Notes: generated from the sequence alone by a model not told the origin. 64,000 bases of DNA from Caulifigura coniformis (GCF_007745175.1 NZ_CP036271.1:3608314-3672313), one strand, 5' to 3'; counted from the stretch's first letter, positions 1 through 9,598 are shown. Program-made: numbers and translations.

Positions 1-10
1 CAGAAACACA

Positions 11-44
11 CCACGGTGACATCCTCACCTGGATGTCACCGTGG
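11..44. terminator. Perfect 14-bp hairpin upstream of xerC
   Basis: CCACGGTGACATCC (11-24) and GGATGTCACCGTGG (31-44) are exact reverse complements with a 6-nt loop. On the + strand the right arm is followed by a T-rich stretch (TTCTTTTGTT). This fits a Rho-independent terminator of a gene to the left of the window, or a leader hairpin for xerC. Its right arm contains an in-frame GTG that could be mistaken for the xerC start. Confidence 0.6.
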
Positions 45-70
45 TGACTTCTTTTGTTCCCGGAGGTTTC

Positions 71-988
71 GTGCAGACAGCGGTTCAGGGATTTCTTCGA
101 TATCTGCACCTCGAGCGAAATGCGTCCGAGCTGACGCTCAAGTCGTATCGCGAAGACCTGAACAGTTTCTCCGACTTTCTGCAGGACCGCGTCGGATCGA
201 TGCCGCCGGTCGAGCAGATCGACATCCCGATGCTGCGGGCGTTCATCGCTTATCTGCACGAATGTAACTACGCCCGGACCACCATCGCCCGGCGACTCGC
301 CTGCCTGCGCAGCCTCTTCCGCTATACCACGCGCGAAGGCATCACCGCGGCGAATCCCGCCAAGGCCCTCCGGACCCCTCGCATCGGTCGCTCCCTGCCC
401 AAGTTCCTCAGTAATCCCCAGGTCAATCAGCTCATCGATGCCCCCGTCTCCAGCGAAAAGCTCGGAGTCCGCGACAAGGCAATCCTGGAGACCATGTACT
501 CGGCCGGTCTCCGCGTTGCGGAACTCGTCGGTCTGAACGTCGAAGACTGGGACCGCTCCGCCAATGTCATCCGTGTCCGCGGTAAGGGGAAGAAGGAACG
601 GATCGCCCCCATCGGGAAGTTCGCGGCCGCGGCCCTCGACGAGTGGCTCTACCTGCGTCGGCCGGCGGAGAAGGCTTCCGCGTCCGACGGCAAGGCGATG
701 TTCCTTAATCGTTTCGGCAAACGCCTGACCACGCGAAGCATCGGCCGCATGCTGTACGGCCATCTGCAGCATGCGGGCATGGACCCGAAGCTCGCGACCC
801 CGCACACGTTGCGGCATACCTTCGCGACACATCTGCTCGATGGAGGCGCCGACCTCCGCAGCGTCCAGGAGATGCTCGGCCACAAGAGCCTCACCACGAC
901 CCAGATCTACACCCACGTCAGCACCCGGCGCATGCGCGAAACCTACGAGGCGTCGCACCCGCATGCCAAGAAAAATGGGGAGCGGTGA
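71..988 (+). CDS. xerC: Tyrosine recombinase XerC/XerD
   Basis: Site-specific recombinase of the phage-integrase family; Xer proteins resolve chromosome dimers at dif during division. The 305-aa product has an N-terminal SAM-like DNA-binding domain (about 1-95) and a C-terminal catalytic domain. The full catalytic set is visible: R148, K172, H245-x2-R248, H271 and nucleophile Y280 ([16 protein letters not shown]). The GTG at 71 is chosen because GGAGG at 62-66 lies 4 nt before it; an earlier GTG at 41 sits inside a hairpin and has no ribosome site. Length (about 300 aa) is normal for Xer rather than for phage integrases. The sequence alone does not separate XerC from XerD. An ROK kinase follows and may be co-transcribed. 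Confidence 0.93.
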   Translation: MQTAVQGFLRYLHLERNASELTLKSYREDLNSFSDFLQDRVGSMPPVEQIDIPMLRAFIAYLHECNYARTTIARRLACLRSLFRYTTREGITAANPAKALRTPRIGRSLPKFLSNPQVNQLIDAPVSSEKLGVRDKAILETMYSAGLRVAELVGLNVEDWDRSANVIRVRGKGKKERIAPIGKFAAAALDEWLYLRRPAEKASASDGKAMFLNRFGKRLTTRSIGRMLYGHLQHAGMDPKLATPHTLRHTFATHLLDGGADLRSVQEMLGHKSLTTTQIYTHVSTRRMRETYEASHPHAKKNGER

Positions 989-1077
989 CTGAAGGGGATT
1001 TCAGGGGAGATCTTCTCTGCGGGCTGCCGTCGTCGTCTACAATCGCGCTTTCTGGACAGGGTGTCAGGAGCGCGGGA

Positions 1078-2043
1078 ATGGACGATGTTTTTGCGGGAGT
1101 GGATGTCGGCGGGACCTCCGTCAAGCTGGCCTTCGGAACGGCCGACGGCGAGATCCTGGCCGAATCGTCGATTCCGACTGAGTCGCACCGCGGGCCCGAT
1201 TCCGTCCTCAAGCGGATCGCGGAAGGGGTCAAGCACCTGACCGCCCAGACCGGCGCCGCTCCCCGGCGCATCGGCATGGGGATCCCCGGAATCGTCGACA
1301 TTCCCCGCGGCATCACCAAGTTCCTGCCGAACCTGATGGGCCACTGGAAAGACGTCCCCGCGGCCGACACCCTCTCCGCTCTGGTCGATTGTCCCGTCAC
1401 GCTGCTCAACGACGTGCGGACAGCCACCCTCGGGGAACTGGCCTACGGCCACGGCCGAAATCCGGCCATCGGCACCTTCGTTCTGATGGCGATCGGCACG
1501 GGAATCGGCGGCGGCGTCGTGATCGACCGCAAACTGAGACTCGGACCGATCGGCGCGGCCGGCGAAGTCGGTCATCAGACCATCCAGCCCGATGGGCCTC
1601 GCTGTGGGTGCGGAAACTACGGCTGCCTGGAAACGCTCGCCAGCGGGACCGCCATCGCGGCCGAAGGCGTCCGGCTTGTTCTGATGGGCCTCGCCCCGAT
1701 CCTCCGCGAGAAGTCGGAGGGCAATACCGCGAAGATCACGGCCAAGCTTGTGGCGGAGTCGGCCGACGAGGGGGACGATGCCTGCCGCGATGCGATTCAG
1801 GGGGCAGGACGTTGGCTCGGCATCGCCGTCGCCAACATCGTCACCACGATCCATCCCGATTTGATCGTCATTGGGGGAGGCGTTTCCCGAATCGGAGAAG
1901 TGCTGATCGAACGCATCCGGGAAGAGGTCGTCGCCCGCGTCCCCATGTACCCGCCGGAAACGATCCGCGTCGAACCATCGCTCCTTTCCGACAAGGCGGG
2001 CATCCTCGGAGCAGTGGCGCTCGCGGCGCGCGGATTGGCCTGA
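1078..2043 (+). CDS. ROK-family sugar kinase (glucokinase-like)
   Basis: Probable cytoplasmic ATP-dependent hexokinase of the ROK family (321 aa). The N-terminal phosphate motif is GVDVGGTSVKLAFG (7-20). The catalytic Asp is D112 in LLNDVRTA, and the second phosphate loop is AIGTGIGGGV. The ROK signature follows: E163-x2-H166 and the zinc site C176-x-C178-x4-C183 with E185. The ATG at 1078 is preferred because AGGAG at 1066-1070 lies 7 nt upstream; an in-frame GTG at 985, overlapping the xerC stop, would add 31 residues that do not look like ROK sequence. Glucokinase is the likeliest activity, but the family also includes fructokinases, N-acetylmannosamine kinases and regulators. No helix-turn-helix is present, so a repressor is unlikely. 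Confidence 0.88.
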   Translation: MDDVFAGVDVGGTSVKLAFGTADGEILAESSIPTESHRGPDSVLKRIAEGVKHLTAQTGAAPRRIGMGIPGIVDIPRGITKFLPNLMGHWKDVPAADTLSALVDCPVTLLNDVRTATLGELAYGHGRNPAIGTFVLMAIGTGIGGGVVIDRKLRLGPIGAAGEVGHQTIQPDGPRCGCGNYGCLETLASGTAIAAEGVRLVLMGLAPILREKSEGNTAKITAKLVAESADEGDDACRDAIQGAGRWLGIAVANIVTTIHPDLIVIGGGVSRIGEVLIERIREEVVARVPMYPPETIRVEPSLLSDKAGILGAVALAARGLA

Positions 2044-2246
2044 ACGTCCCGGCGGCTCTCGTGTCCCCGGGGAACGTCGGGCGGGGGGGCCGGCGATTTT
2101 CGAATCGACGGGCTCCATCACTGACCTATCATCGGGTGGAAGCGCGTCCCGCGTTCCCGCGTCGAGTCGCTGGCAACGATCCAGATTCGGCGCGAGCCGC
2201 GCCTCCCTTCCTGCCGTATCAAGGCTTTCGAGATCGGATTTGAACA

Positions 2247-3548
2247 ATGCAGCCCGCGAACGGGCGACATCGAGTCGTCATTCTCGGAGGCGGATTTGGC
2301 GGATTGCGTGCCGCGAAAGCGCTCGCCCGCGAGCCGGTCGAAGTCACCCTCATCGACCAGCGCAACTTTCATCTCTTCCAGCCTCTGCTGTACCAGGTCG
2401 CCACCGGCGGACTGTCCCCGGCCAACATCGCGGCGCCCCTCCGCTCGCTCGTTCGACGGCAACGCAATTGCCGGGTGATTCTCGGCAAGGCGATCGACTT
2501 CAATCTCGAAACTAAGGAAGTCGTCCTCGAGGATGAGCGCGTTCCCTTCGACACGCTGATCGTGTCCGCCGGCGCCAAGCACAGTTACTTCGGCAATCAC
2601 CAGTGGGAACGGTTCGCCCCAGGGCTCAAGACGATTGAAGACGCCACCGAGATCCGCCGCCGCGTCCTCTCGGCCTTTGAACGGGCGGAGCGGGTCTCCA
2701 GCGACGCCGAACGCGCCCGGCTGTTGCGGTTCATTGTCGTCGGGGCTGGACCGACCGGCGTGGAACTGGCCGGCACACTAATCGAGATCGCCCGGCACAC
2801 CCTCAAGAAAGACTTCCGCAGGATCAATCCGGCCGAGGCGCACGTCCTGCTCATCGAAGCTGGACCGCGGCTCTTGCCCGCATTCGACCCCGATCTCTCC
2901 GAAGACGGAGCCGAAGCCTTGAGACGCCTCGGAGTCGATGTCCGACTGAAGACGATGGTCGTCGACATCACCGACGCCGGCGCCACTGTAAAGTCCGGCG
3001 ATGTGGAGGAGACCCTGCCTGCGGCCACGATCCTCTGGGCCGCGGGAGTGCAGGGGGCCGTCATCGGCGAAGCGCTGGCGAAGGCCGCAGGCATCCAGCG
3101 CGACCGCGCAGGGCGGCTGGTCGTTCAGCCCGATTTCACTCTCCCCGGTCATCCCGACATTTTCGTCATCGGCGACCTCAGTACCTACGCCGACGCATCA
3201 GGAAAAATGCTCCCCGGTGTCGCCCCGGCCGCCATGCAGGCCGGCCAGTTCGTTGCCAGCGTCATTGCCGCGCGGCTCTCGCTGGCCCCCATCCCGGAGT
3301 TCCACTTCAAAGACCCCGGCAGCATGGCCACGATCGGCCGCGGCGCGGCAGTCGTGAAGCTCGGCAACTGGAAGTTCAGCGGCTTCTTTGCGTGGCTGAC
3401 ATGGCTGTTCGTGCACCTCTTGTTCCTGGTGCAGTTCCAGAACCGCCTGCTGGTCCTCATGCAGTGGGCCTGGAACTATGTGACGTTCAACAGGTCCGCC
3501 CGCCTGATCACCGACACGAACCGCTTCCTCGGCGAACCGGAGAATTGA
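2247..3548 (+). CDS. ndh: Type II NADH dehydrogenase (NDH-2)
   Basis: Single-subunit FAD enzyme that passes electrons from NADH to quinone without pumping protons (433 aa). The first Rossmann motif is GGGFGG (14-19), followed by an acidic end of beta-2 (LIDQRN) and the NDH-2-like HLFQPLLYQVATG. The second, NADH-binding motif is GAGPTGVELAG (about 167-176). A C-terminal FAD-contact segment reads GHPDIFVIGDLSTY. The C-terminal 60 residues include a hydrophobic, Trp/Phe-rich stretch (about 370-410) consistent with peripheral membrane attachment. The gene stands 200 bp after the ROK kinase and converges on the FHA gene with 15 bp between stops. Other NAD(P)/FAD oxidoreductases are possible, but the HLFQPLLYQVA motif favours NDH-2. 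Confidence 0.88.
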   Translation: MQPANGRHRVVILGGGFGGLRAAKALAREPVEVTLIDQRNFHLFQPLLYQVATGGLSPANIAAPLRSLVRRQRNCRVILGKAIDFNLETKEVVLEDERVPFDTLIVSAGAKHSYFGNHQWERFAPGLKTIEDATEIRRRVLSAFERAERVSSDAERARLLRFIVVGAGPTGVELAGTLIEIARHTLKKDFRRINPAEAHVLLIEAGPRLLPAFDPDLSEDGAEALRRLGVDVRLKTMVVDITDAGATVKSGDVEETLPAATILWAAGVQGAVIGEALAKAAGIQRDRAGRLVVQPDFTLPGHPDIFVIGDLSTYADASGKMLPGVAPAAMQAGQFVASVIAARLSLAPIPEFHFKDPGSMATIGRGAAVVKLGNWKFSGFFAWLTWLFVHLLFLVQFQNRLLVLMQWAWNYVTFNRSARLITDTNRFLGEPEN

Positions 3549-3563
3549 AGCCCTGTCCGGCGC

Positions 3564-4886
3564 TTACTTCGTCAGCGACAGTGAGCGAAGGAGCCGTTTG
3601 GCGATCCCCTCGCGCTCTCCACGCAGCTTCGCGTCGAGTGACCGCATCTGCGCGGCCAGCAGTTCCTGGGCCGCGGCTCGCTCCTCGGGATCGTCGCTGT
3701 GCATCAGGTCCGTCAGGCTCGGTTCGAGTTCCTCGACAGGCTCCGGCGCAGCGGCGGCAGCCGGCGCGGGCTCGGTAGCGACATCCGGGGCCGCCATTTC
3801 CGCAGCAGGTGGAGCAGGGAGGGCGGTCCGGTTCGTCGTGGCGACTTCCAGCATCTCCCGGAACGACTGCTGCATCTGCGACACGGTCCGTTCGTGCAGC
3901 GCGGCGAACTCCTTGAACAACTCAAGCACGAGGTGCTCGTTGACCACCTGCGGCCCGGGAGCTGCAGCCGGAGCGTCCGCCATGGGCATCGTCGGCACGA
4001 CGTTGACCAGCGACGGAGTGCGCGCCGCCGAAGGCGTATGCACGTTCCCTTCATCGAAGATCGGGGCCTGAACCACCGACTCGGCAACCTTGGGACGCTG
4101 GATTTCGATCTGGAACCGCCCCAGTCGGATCCTCGACCCAACTTTCAGCGGTCCGAACGGAACGGGACGGTCGTCCAGGTTCGTGCCCGCCTGCGAATTC
4201 AGGTCCACGATCCACCAGCGGGTGAAGCCCCGGATGATCGCGGCGTGCTGAGGAGTGACCGTCGCATGTTCGAGGCGAATCCGGCACGGTTTCGCCGAGC
4301 CGATCAGCGTGGCCGGAGTGTCGAGTGTCCAGGGATCGATCGGCTTCGACTGGTTCACGAAGGCGAGTGCGATCGGGGGATTGCCGCGATGGGCCAGTGA
4401 GTCGGTGGGGAGGTCGTGGAAATCCGACCGCGCGTCATTCGAAACTCGAAGTGTGTACGGGCCCAGCTCGATCGTCTCGCCCGGACTCAGCAGCGCCGCT
4501 CGCACGGCACGCCCGTTCTGCCGGATGCCCGTGCGGCTTCCCAGATCGACCACCATGAACTGTCCGGCTACCGCCTGCAGATAGGCGTGATGACGCCCGA
4601 TCTCTGCGCCGGCGAGTCGCACGCCGCACTCTTCATCACGGCCGAGAAAAGTGAACGCCGCGTCGACGTGGACCGTATGAACTTCAGGTCGTCCCTGGAC
4701 CGAAATCTGGACTTCGAATCCTTCGGGAACGCCACAGTCTTCCAGAAACTGCTGCTGCATCGTGCCTGCTGTGCGAGCAATGGAGGACGGAATCTCCGCC
4801 TGCGCCGGTTCGACAACCTCGTTGCCAATGGGCGACTCATTCATCAGCAGCATGCGCCGGCGGCGCGGCCGAGAAAGAGGCGGCAT
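3564..4886 (-). CDS. Protein with two FHA domains
   Basis: A 440-aa cytoplasmic protein with two forkhead-associated domains, which bind phosphothreonine peptides. The first (about 70-150) has FLGRDEECGVRL, then GRHHAYL, then DLGSRTGIRQNG. The second (about 185-265) has LIGSAKPCRIRL, then TPQHAAII, then DLNSQAGTNL; it is more degenerate because the usual SxxH is TPQH. The C-terminal part is Ala/Pro-rich with charged helical segments. The start is supported by AGGAG 6 nt upstream of the ATG at 4886. No kinase or phosphatase is adjacent, so the phospho-partner is unknown. The first 20 residues are Arg-rich (PRRRRM). Confidence 0.8.
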   Translation of the reverse strand: MPPLSRPRRRRMLLMNESPIGNEVVEPAQAEIPSSIARTAGTMQQQFLEDCGVPEGFEVQISVQGRPEVHTVHVDAAFTFLGRDEECGVRLAGAEIGRHHAYLQAVAGQFMVVDLGSRTGIRQNGRAVRAALLSPGETIELGPYTLRVSNDARSDFHDLPTDSLAHRGNPPIALAFVNQSKPIDPWTLDTPATLIGSAKPCRIRLEHATVTPQHAAIIRGFTRWWIVDLNSQAGTNLDDRPVPFGPLKVGSRIRLGRFQIEIQRPKVAESVVQAPIFDEGNVHTPSAARTPSLVNVVPTMPMADAPAAAPGPQVVNEHLVLELFKEFAALHERTVSQMQQSFREMLEVATTNRTALPAPPAAEMAAPDVATEPAPAAAAAPEPVEELEPSLTDLMHSDDPEERAAAQELLAAQMRSLDAKLRGEREGIAKRLLRSLSLTK

Positions 4887-5281
4887 TCAGTTCTCCTGTG
4901 CTGGCTTCCGACGAGTGATGGCCGTTCCATCACAGGTGCAGAAACCATTCCGTCAACGACTTCCCTGTGTGTCGTAGACCGCCTGATTGTCACGGCCAAT
5001 CCGGACCCCGGTCAATGACCCGAAGTTCATAAGCCGGCATTAGACGGATTTCCGGTTTGAATGCGGTCCGGATTCCCGCTATCAACAGTCGGAACCAGGC
5101 GACGCATCCGCGCCCTCTGGCTGGCCACGTCCGAGTGACAACAACGTTTTTACGGGTTGTGCCGGTCCGCGGCAAGCTTCACCTTCTCGTCGATGATCGC
5201 GTCTCGTTGGAATGCGGGATGCTGTAAGGAGTTCCGTTTCGCACCCCGCGAAAGGACCTCATTCAGGAACCGCAGTTCGGC
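4887..5281. other. 395-bp divergent intergenic region
   Basis: Separates the FHA gene (-) from the O-antigen ligase-like gene (+), so it should hold both promoters. A small perfect hairpin, GTGATGG (4915-4921) and CCATCAC (4927-4933) with a 5-nt loop, lies in the FHA leader. I see no convincing coding frame, tRNA or terminator. No -35/-10 pair is good enough to call. Confidence 0.5.
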
Positions 5282-7879
5282 ATGTCCGGTTCGACTTCCT
5301 CTCTATTCGCGGCGTTGGCTCGCCTGGCGTTGATCGTCACTCTGGTCGCCGCGCCGTGGCCGTTTGGTGGCTATCCCCTCCAGTGGCAGCCCCCGATCTT
5401 TGCAGGCATTCTGGCCTCCCTCGTCTGCTGGTGGGTCTCGGTGATGACGCGTCCCGCGTCTCACCAGGACGGCGGGACCATCCTCGTCGACAGTCTCCTT
5501 CCCCCTCTCTTGCTGATCGTTCTCGCGGCGTTTCAGCTGATTCCATTTGCGAACGTCCCCGATGTCCCTCCCCATGCGGTCCTCGCACAGGCCGCCAACG
5601 CGGAGATCGAGGAAATCGCGATCCCCGCTCCCATGCCCATCAGCGTCGCACCGGCGATGACCCGCGTGACGGCCGCCCGGCTGCTCTTCGGGCTCTGCGC
5701 GGCGTTTCTCGGCATCCAGCTCTTCCGGGATGCCGGGACACGCATGTGGCTCTACGTCCCCATTGCCTTGAATGCCGCGGCCATCGCGGTCTTTGGAGTC
5801 TGGCAGAAGGCGCATTGGGAAGAATGGCAGGGGATGCTCTTCGGGTCCGTCCCGATCCAGATTTCCGCCCATCCGTTCGGGCCGTACGTGAATCGCAATA
5901 ATGGGGCGGGCATGCTCAATATTGGTGCAGCCGCCGCTGCAGCATGGGCGTTTCTGGCGGCTGCCCCGAAGATGGGGCGGTCATTTCGCCGGACCGACGA
6001 CTCCTTCCACGCGACGCGAACCAGCACCGGTGGGTCGGAAGGCCGCTCGAACGTCATTCTCCCGGTGATCGTCCTGGTGGCGATCTGTGCCGGAGTCGCG
6101 GCGTCCCTCTCGCGTGGCGCCCTGGTGGGACTCGGCGCTGCCGTCATTGCGGCCATGTTGATCCTGCTCAAGTCGCGTCGATCGCGGCTCGTGGTCTCCG
6201 TGATCTTTGTCGTCCTCCCGCTCATCGCCGTTGCGGTCGGGACGTTCGGTGTCGGGAAGGAAATCCGCAAGCGGTTTGCCGTTCTCAATTCCTATACCTA
6301 TCAGGACGAGCGGCTGAAGCACTGGTCGGAAACCATGGGGGCCGTTCAGGATGCTCCCTGGCTCGGGCAGGGAATGGGCGCCTATCGCTACATCAATCGT
6401 CCGTACCAGCAGGCCGACACGAATCGCTGGTTTGTGAATGCGGACAATCAGTTCTTCGAACTCCTGGTCGAGAACGGCATCGTCGGCCTCGTGCTCGTCC
6501 TGGCCACGATCGGATTGCTGCTCATCGACATCCGGCGACTTCTGGAAAGCCGGGCGCCCTGGGAGCAGCGCGATGCCGCCATCCTGGGAGGAGTCCTCGT
6601 TGCCTCGCAGGCCGCGCAGGGCCTCGCTGACTTCGGCATCACGCTCCCTGCCAACCTGTTGACCGCAGCCACGCTCGCAGGCGTCACGGCGGGAACCGCC
6701 GCCCGGTCGCTTCCCTTCAGCCTCGTGCCGAACCTCGGCTCCCCAATGGTCTTTCGCGCCCGAACCGCCATTCCGATTGGACTCGTCCTGCTGGCCGCCG
6801 GCGGACTCGCCTGGCGCGAAGTCGCGGTCGCCTCCGCGGCATCTGTCGCAACCGATTCGATCGGTCCGCTCGACACGCCCGACGCCGCGTCCGCGGAGAC
6901 CCTCGACCTCCTTGTCAGCGGTGTTCAGGCGACAGCCGAAATGCGTCCTGACGATGCCGAACTGCAACGGACGCTCGGAAACCTGTTGACATTCCGGTTC
7001 AGGACGAGCCTCCTCGCCGCCCTCAAGGCCGATCCTGTTTCCGCGTCGCGGCCCGAAGAAGAACTCTGGGCCCGCACCTCGCTCGAATCCCTCTTCTCTC
7101 AGGCCGCCACGCTCGAAGACGAAGCCTCGCAGGACCAGTTCCGCCAGGCCCTGTTCCGGGCCGACGAGACCGAATCGCTCACAGCGGCGAAGTCCGCCTA
7201 TGAATCGGCCCTCGCCGGCTGCCGCTGGGTCTCGATCGCCGCACAGCGCAACGCCATGACGCAGACCATTGTCGACCAGGATCGCAATTCAGCCCGCAGA
7301 AGCATCGCGCTTGCAGCCGTCGGTTCTCCCTCCGATGGCTCGCGCCTCACCCTCCTGGGAGCCATGGCCCGCGAACTCGGAGCCGATGACCTGGCGCTGG
7401 CCGTCTGGAAGCAGGCGACTGCAGTTTCGTCAAAGCAGCTCCCGCTCATCATGGCGGCCGGCGGCGAATGGCTGGCACAGCCCGGGCGGCTGGAAAAGGT
7501 CCTCCCTCGCGACATTGAGATGCTGCTCTTTTACGCTGAGTCGCCCGATGGCACGGCCGTTGCTCGTCCAATCGCGAACCATGTTGAAGTTCTGTTGAAG
7601 GACGCCGGAGACGGCACTGCCGTCGCCGGCCAGATGGGACGGATTCTCCGGATTCGCGGAGAGGATGCAGCAGCACTACAGCAGTTTGAGATCGCAATTC
7701 GCGAGAATCCCCTCGCATGGGTATGGCGCGTTCGGGCGGCCGAGACCAAATTCGCCCTGGGGCGTCGGAAGGAAGCCATTCAGGATCTGGAACAGGCCGT
7801 GGATGACTTCCCTCGCCAATCGGCAATTCAACAAAAATTGACGAACTTGCAGCGGCAAGCGGTCCCGGACAGTCGTTAG
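5282..7879 (+). CDS. O-antigen ligase/polymerase-family membrane protein with long C-terminal domain
   Basis: An 865-aa protein. The first 520 residues form about 11-12 hydrophobic segments typical of the Wzy/WaaL/RfaL family, which joins or polymerises lipid-linked glycans on the outer face of the inner membrane. Family-like features include SLSRGALVGLGAA in the central part and a large periplasmic loop with PWLGQGMGAYRYI, followed by NADNQFFELLVENGIVG. The remaining 340 residues are soluble, Ala/Leu-rich and helical, resembling TPR-type repeats; the clearest is near the end (RENPLAWVWRVRAAETKFALGRR has the TPR A/W spacing). A WecA-like lipid-carrier transferase follows 128 bp downstream, supporting a surface-polysaccharide role. 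Substrate cannot be told. Confidence 0.8.
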   Translation: MSGSTSSLFAALARLALIVTLVAAPWPFGGYPLQWQPPIFAGILASLVCWWVSVMTRPASHQDGGTILVDSLLPPLLLIVLAAFQLIPFANVPDVPPHAVLAQAANAEIEEIAIPAPMPISVAPAMTRVTAARLLFGLCAAFLGIQLFRDAGTRMWLYVPIALNAAAIAVFGVWQKAHWEEWQGMLFGSVPIQISAHPFGPYVNRNNGAGMLNIGAAAAAAWAFLAAAPKMGRSFRRTDDSFHATRTSTGGSEGRSNVILPVIVLVAICAGVAASLSRGALVGLGAAVIAAMLILLKSRRSRLVVSVIFVVLPLIAVAVGTFGVGKEIRKRFAVLNSYTYQDERLKHWSETMGAVQDAPWLGQGMGAYRYINRPYQQADTNRWFVNADNQFFELLVENGIVGLVLVLATIGLLLIDIRRLLESRAPWEQRDAAILGGVLVASQAAQGLADFGITLPANLLTAATLAGVTAGTAARSLPFSLVPNLGSPMVFRARTAIPIGLVLLAAGGLAWREVAVASAASVATDSIGPLDTPDAASAETLDLLVSGVQATAEMRPDDAELQRTLGNLLTFRFRTSLLAALKADPVSASRPEEELWARTSLESLFSQAATLEDEASQDQFRQALFRADETESLTAAKSAYESALAGCRWVSIAAQRNAMTQTIVDQDRNSARRSIALAAVGSPSDGSRLTLLGAMARELGADDLALAVWKQATAVSSKQLPLIMAAGGEWLAQPGRLEKVLPRDIEMLLFYAESPDGTAVARPIANHVEVLLKDAGDGTAVAGQMGRILRIRGEDAAALQQFEIAIRENPLAWVWRVRAAETKFALGRRKEAIQDLEQAVDDFPRQSAIQQKLTNLQRQAVPDSR

Positions 7880-8007
7880 GATGTCCCGCGATGTCCCCCC
7901 GGGTATCTGGTGGGATTGTTGTTCGGGCCTTTGAACAAGATTCATGACGACGCCTCGTCCCTCGGTTCGCGGGATGGGCGGCTCACTTTCGAGTTTTGTA
8001 AATCACA

Positions 8008-9552
8008 ATGCCCTTAGCTGCTGCCCCGATCGATGCCCCGTATGTCATTGCCGGGCTCGCCTTCGTGCTCGCGGTGGTGTTCACGCCCATTGTCCGCCGG
8101 ATCGCCTTCGCGACCGGACTGGTCGATGCCCCGGATGGACACCGCAAGCTCCATGGCCGAACCGTTGCCCTCGGCGGCGGACTCGCGGTCCTCTTGTCGA
8201 TGGGCCTCTCGCTCGTCATCTGCGGACTCGTCGGATCGCGCTGGATCAACATCGGCAACGCCGATCGTTCCTTCCTGACAGCGATCGCCGGGGCCTCTGT
8301 CTTCCTCGTGATCGTCGGCCTGCTCGATGACAAGTTCGAGATCCGCGGCCGGCAGAAGTTCCTCGCCCAGATCGCGGCGGTCTTCTGCGTCTCTGTGCTC
8401 GGCGGACTCCGGATCGACCGCATCGAACTCTTCGGCTTTCAGATCGAAATGGGTGTCGCGGCCGTTCCGTTCACCATGTTCTGGCTGCTGGGCGCCATCA
8501 ATGCCCTGAACCTGATCGACGGCGTCGACGGACTCGCGACCACGATCGGAGTCGTCTTCAGCGTCGCCCTCTCCATCCTCGCGACGATGAACAACTTCCC
8601 CGTCGACGGGGTCTGTGCGCTCGCGATGGCCGGCAGCCTCGCCGGCTTCCTGATTTACAATCTCCCCCCCGCAAAGATCTTCCTCGGCGATGCCGGAAGC
8701 ATGCTGATCGGGCTCGTCCTCGGCGTCCTCGCGATCCGTTGCTCCCTGAAGGGCCCCGCCACCGTCGCCCTCGCCGCACCGACCGCCATCTGGGCCGTCC
8801 TCATCTTCGACGTCGGCATGGCGATCCTCCGGCGGAAGCTGACCGGACGCAGCCTTTACACCACTGACCGCGGCCACCTCCACCACGTCCTCCAGAAGCA
8901 TGGCTTCAGCGGCCTGGGAATCGTCTTCCTCGTCGGCCTGCTGTGCGTTGTCTGCTGTGCGGGCGCCCTCGTCAGCGTCTACAGCAAGAACGAAGTCATC
9001 GCCCTGGTGACCGTCGCGGTCGTCCTCGGAACGCTTGTCGCGACTCGCTACTTCGGCCACTCCGAATGTCGTCTGCTGGCTCAGAAGGTCCTGGGGCTGA
9101 CTGCCTCCTTCGTCCGCCTGCCGTATCGCGCCAAACGGGCGCCGCAGCCGTTGAAGTCGCGGTTCCACGGCAAACGAGAATGGGACCTGCTCTGGGAGGC
9201 CCTCCTCGAGATGGCCGAGAAGTTCGACTTGTCCAGCGTCCGCCTGAATGTGAGCGCACCCTCTATTGGCGAGGAGTACCACGCCACCTGGGAGCGGAAG
9301 CATCCGCCGCATGCCTCGCGGGTCTGGACCTCCGAAGTCCCGCTGATCGCAGGCCCCATCAGCGTGGGACGCCTCTTTGTCGCCGGCGCCGCCACGGAAG
9401 AATCAGGCTTCGGGTATCTCAACGAGTTCCTCGAGGCCCTCCGCCCCTTCGAAGTCCAGCTGCACGACCTGCTTCAGGTCGAGTACGTCGCCTCGCAGAA
9501 GAGCTCCGGCGACATCTCCGCGATCAGCTCGAACGAAATGTCGGCCGTCTAA
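8008..9552 (+). CDS. WecA/TagO-like undecaprenyl-phosphate sugar-1-phosphate transferase
   Basis: Polyprenyl-phosphate N-acetylhexosamine-1-phosphate transferase of glycosyltransferase family 4 (MraY/WecA), which starts synthesis of a lipid-linked glycan. The 514-aa protein has about 11 membrane segments over residues 1-370. Diagnostic cytoplasmic motifs are present: DAPDGHRKLHGRTVALGGG, GLLDDKFEIRGRQK (the catalytic Asp pair), NLIDGVDGLA, FLGDAGSMLIG and DRGHLHHVLQ. The histidine motif is of the WecA type rather than the MraY type. Residues about 385-514 form an extra soluble C-terminal domain not found in E. coli WecA, containing a short beta/alpha pattern (FDLSSVRLNV). Together with the upstream O-antigen ligase-like gene this suggests an O-antigen or exopolysaccharide locus, but no glycosyltransferases are adjacent. 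Confidence 0.88.
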   Translation: MPLAAAPIDAPYVIAGLAFVLAVVFTPIVRRIAFATGLVDAPDGHRKLHGRTVALGGGLAVLLSMGLSLVICGLVGSRWINIGNADRSFLTAIAGASVFLVIVGLLDDKFEIRGRQKFLAQIAAVFCVSVLGGLRIDRIELFGFQIEMGVAAVPFTMFWLLGAINALNLIDGVDGLATTIGVVFSVALSILATMNNFPVDGVCALAMAGSLAGFLIYNLPPAKIFLGDAGSMLIGLVLGVLAIRCSLKGPATVALAAPTAIWAVLIFDVGMAILRRKLTGRSLYTTDRGHLHHVLQKHGFSGLGIVFLVGLLCVVCCAGALVSVYSKNEVIALVTVAVVLGTLVATRYFGHSECRLLAQKVLGLTASFVRLPYRAKRAPQPLKSRFHGKREWDLLWEALLEMAEKFDLSSVRLNVSAPSIGEEYHATWERKHPPHASRVWTSEVPLIAGPISVGRLFVAGAATEESGFGYLNEFLEALRPFEVQLHDLLQVEYVASQKSSGDISAISSNEMSAV

Positions 9553-9566
9553 GTGGCCTCGGCCTT

Positions 9567-9598
9567 CTCCGGTCACAAGGGCGTACTCCGGTCACAAG
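9567..9598. repeat. 13-bp tandem-like direct repeat between convergent genes
   Basis: CTCCGGTCACAAG occurs exactly at 9567-9579 and 9586-9598 (19-bp period, 6-bp spacer), 15 bp after the WecA-like stop. It lies in the 122-bp gap where that gene and pckA converge. No terminator hairpin with a T-run is clear here. The role is unknown; it may be a local duplication. Confidence 0.5.

Noticed and set aside
71-988. Phage or integron integrase
   Set aside because: Length and motif spacing fit housekeeping XerC/D; no phage genes, attachment site or tRNA lies nearby.
943-2247. A 434-codon frame antisense to the ROK kinase
   Set aside because: The sense strand has a complete ROK motif set and a ribosome site; the antisense product is Arg/Asp/Gly-rich without motifs.
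8014-9312. A 432-codon frame antisense to the WecA-like gene
   Set aside because: Extremely Asp/Glu-rich shadow of a membrane-protein gene, no motif.
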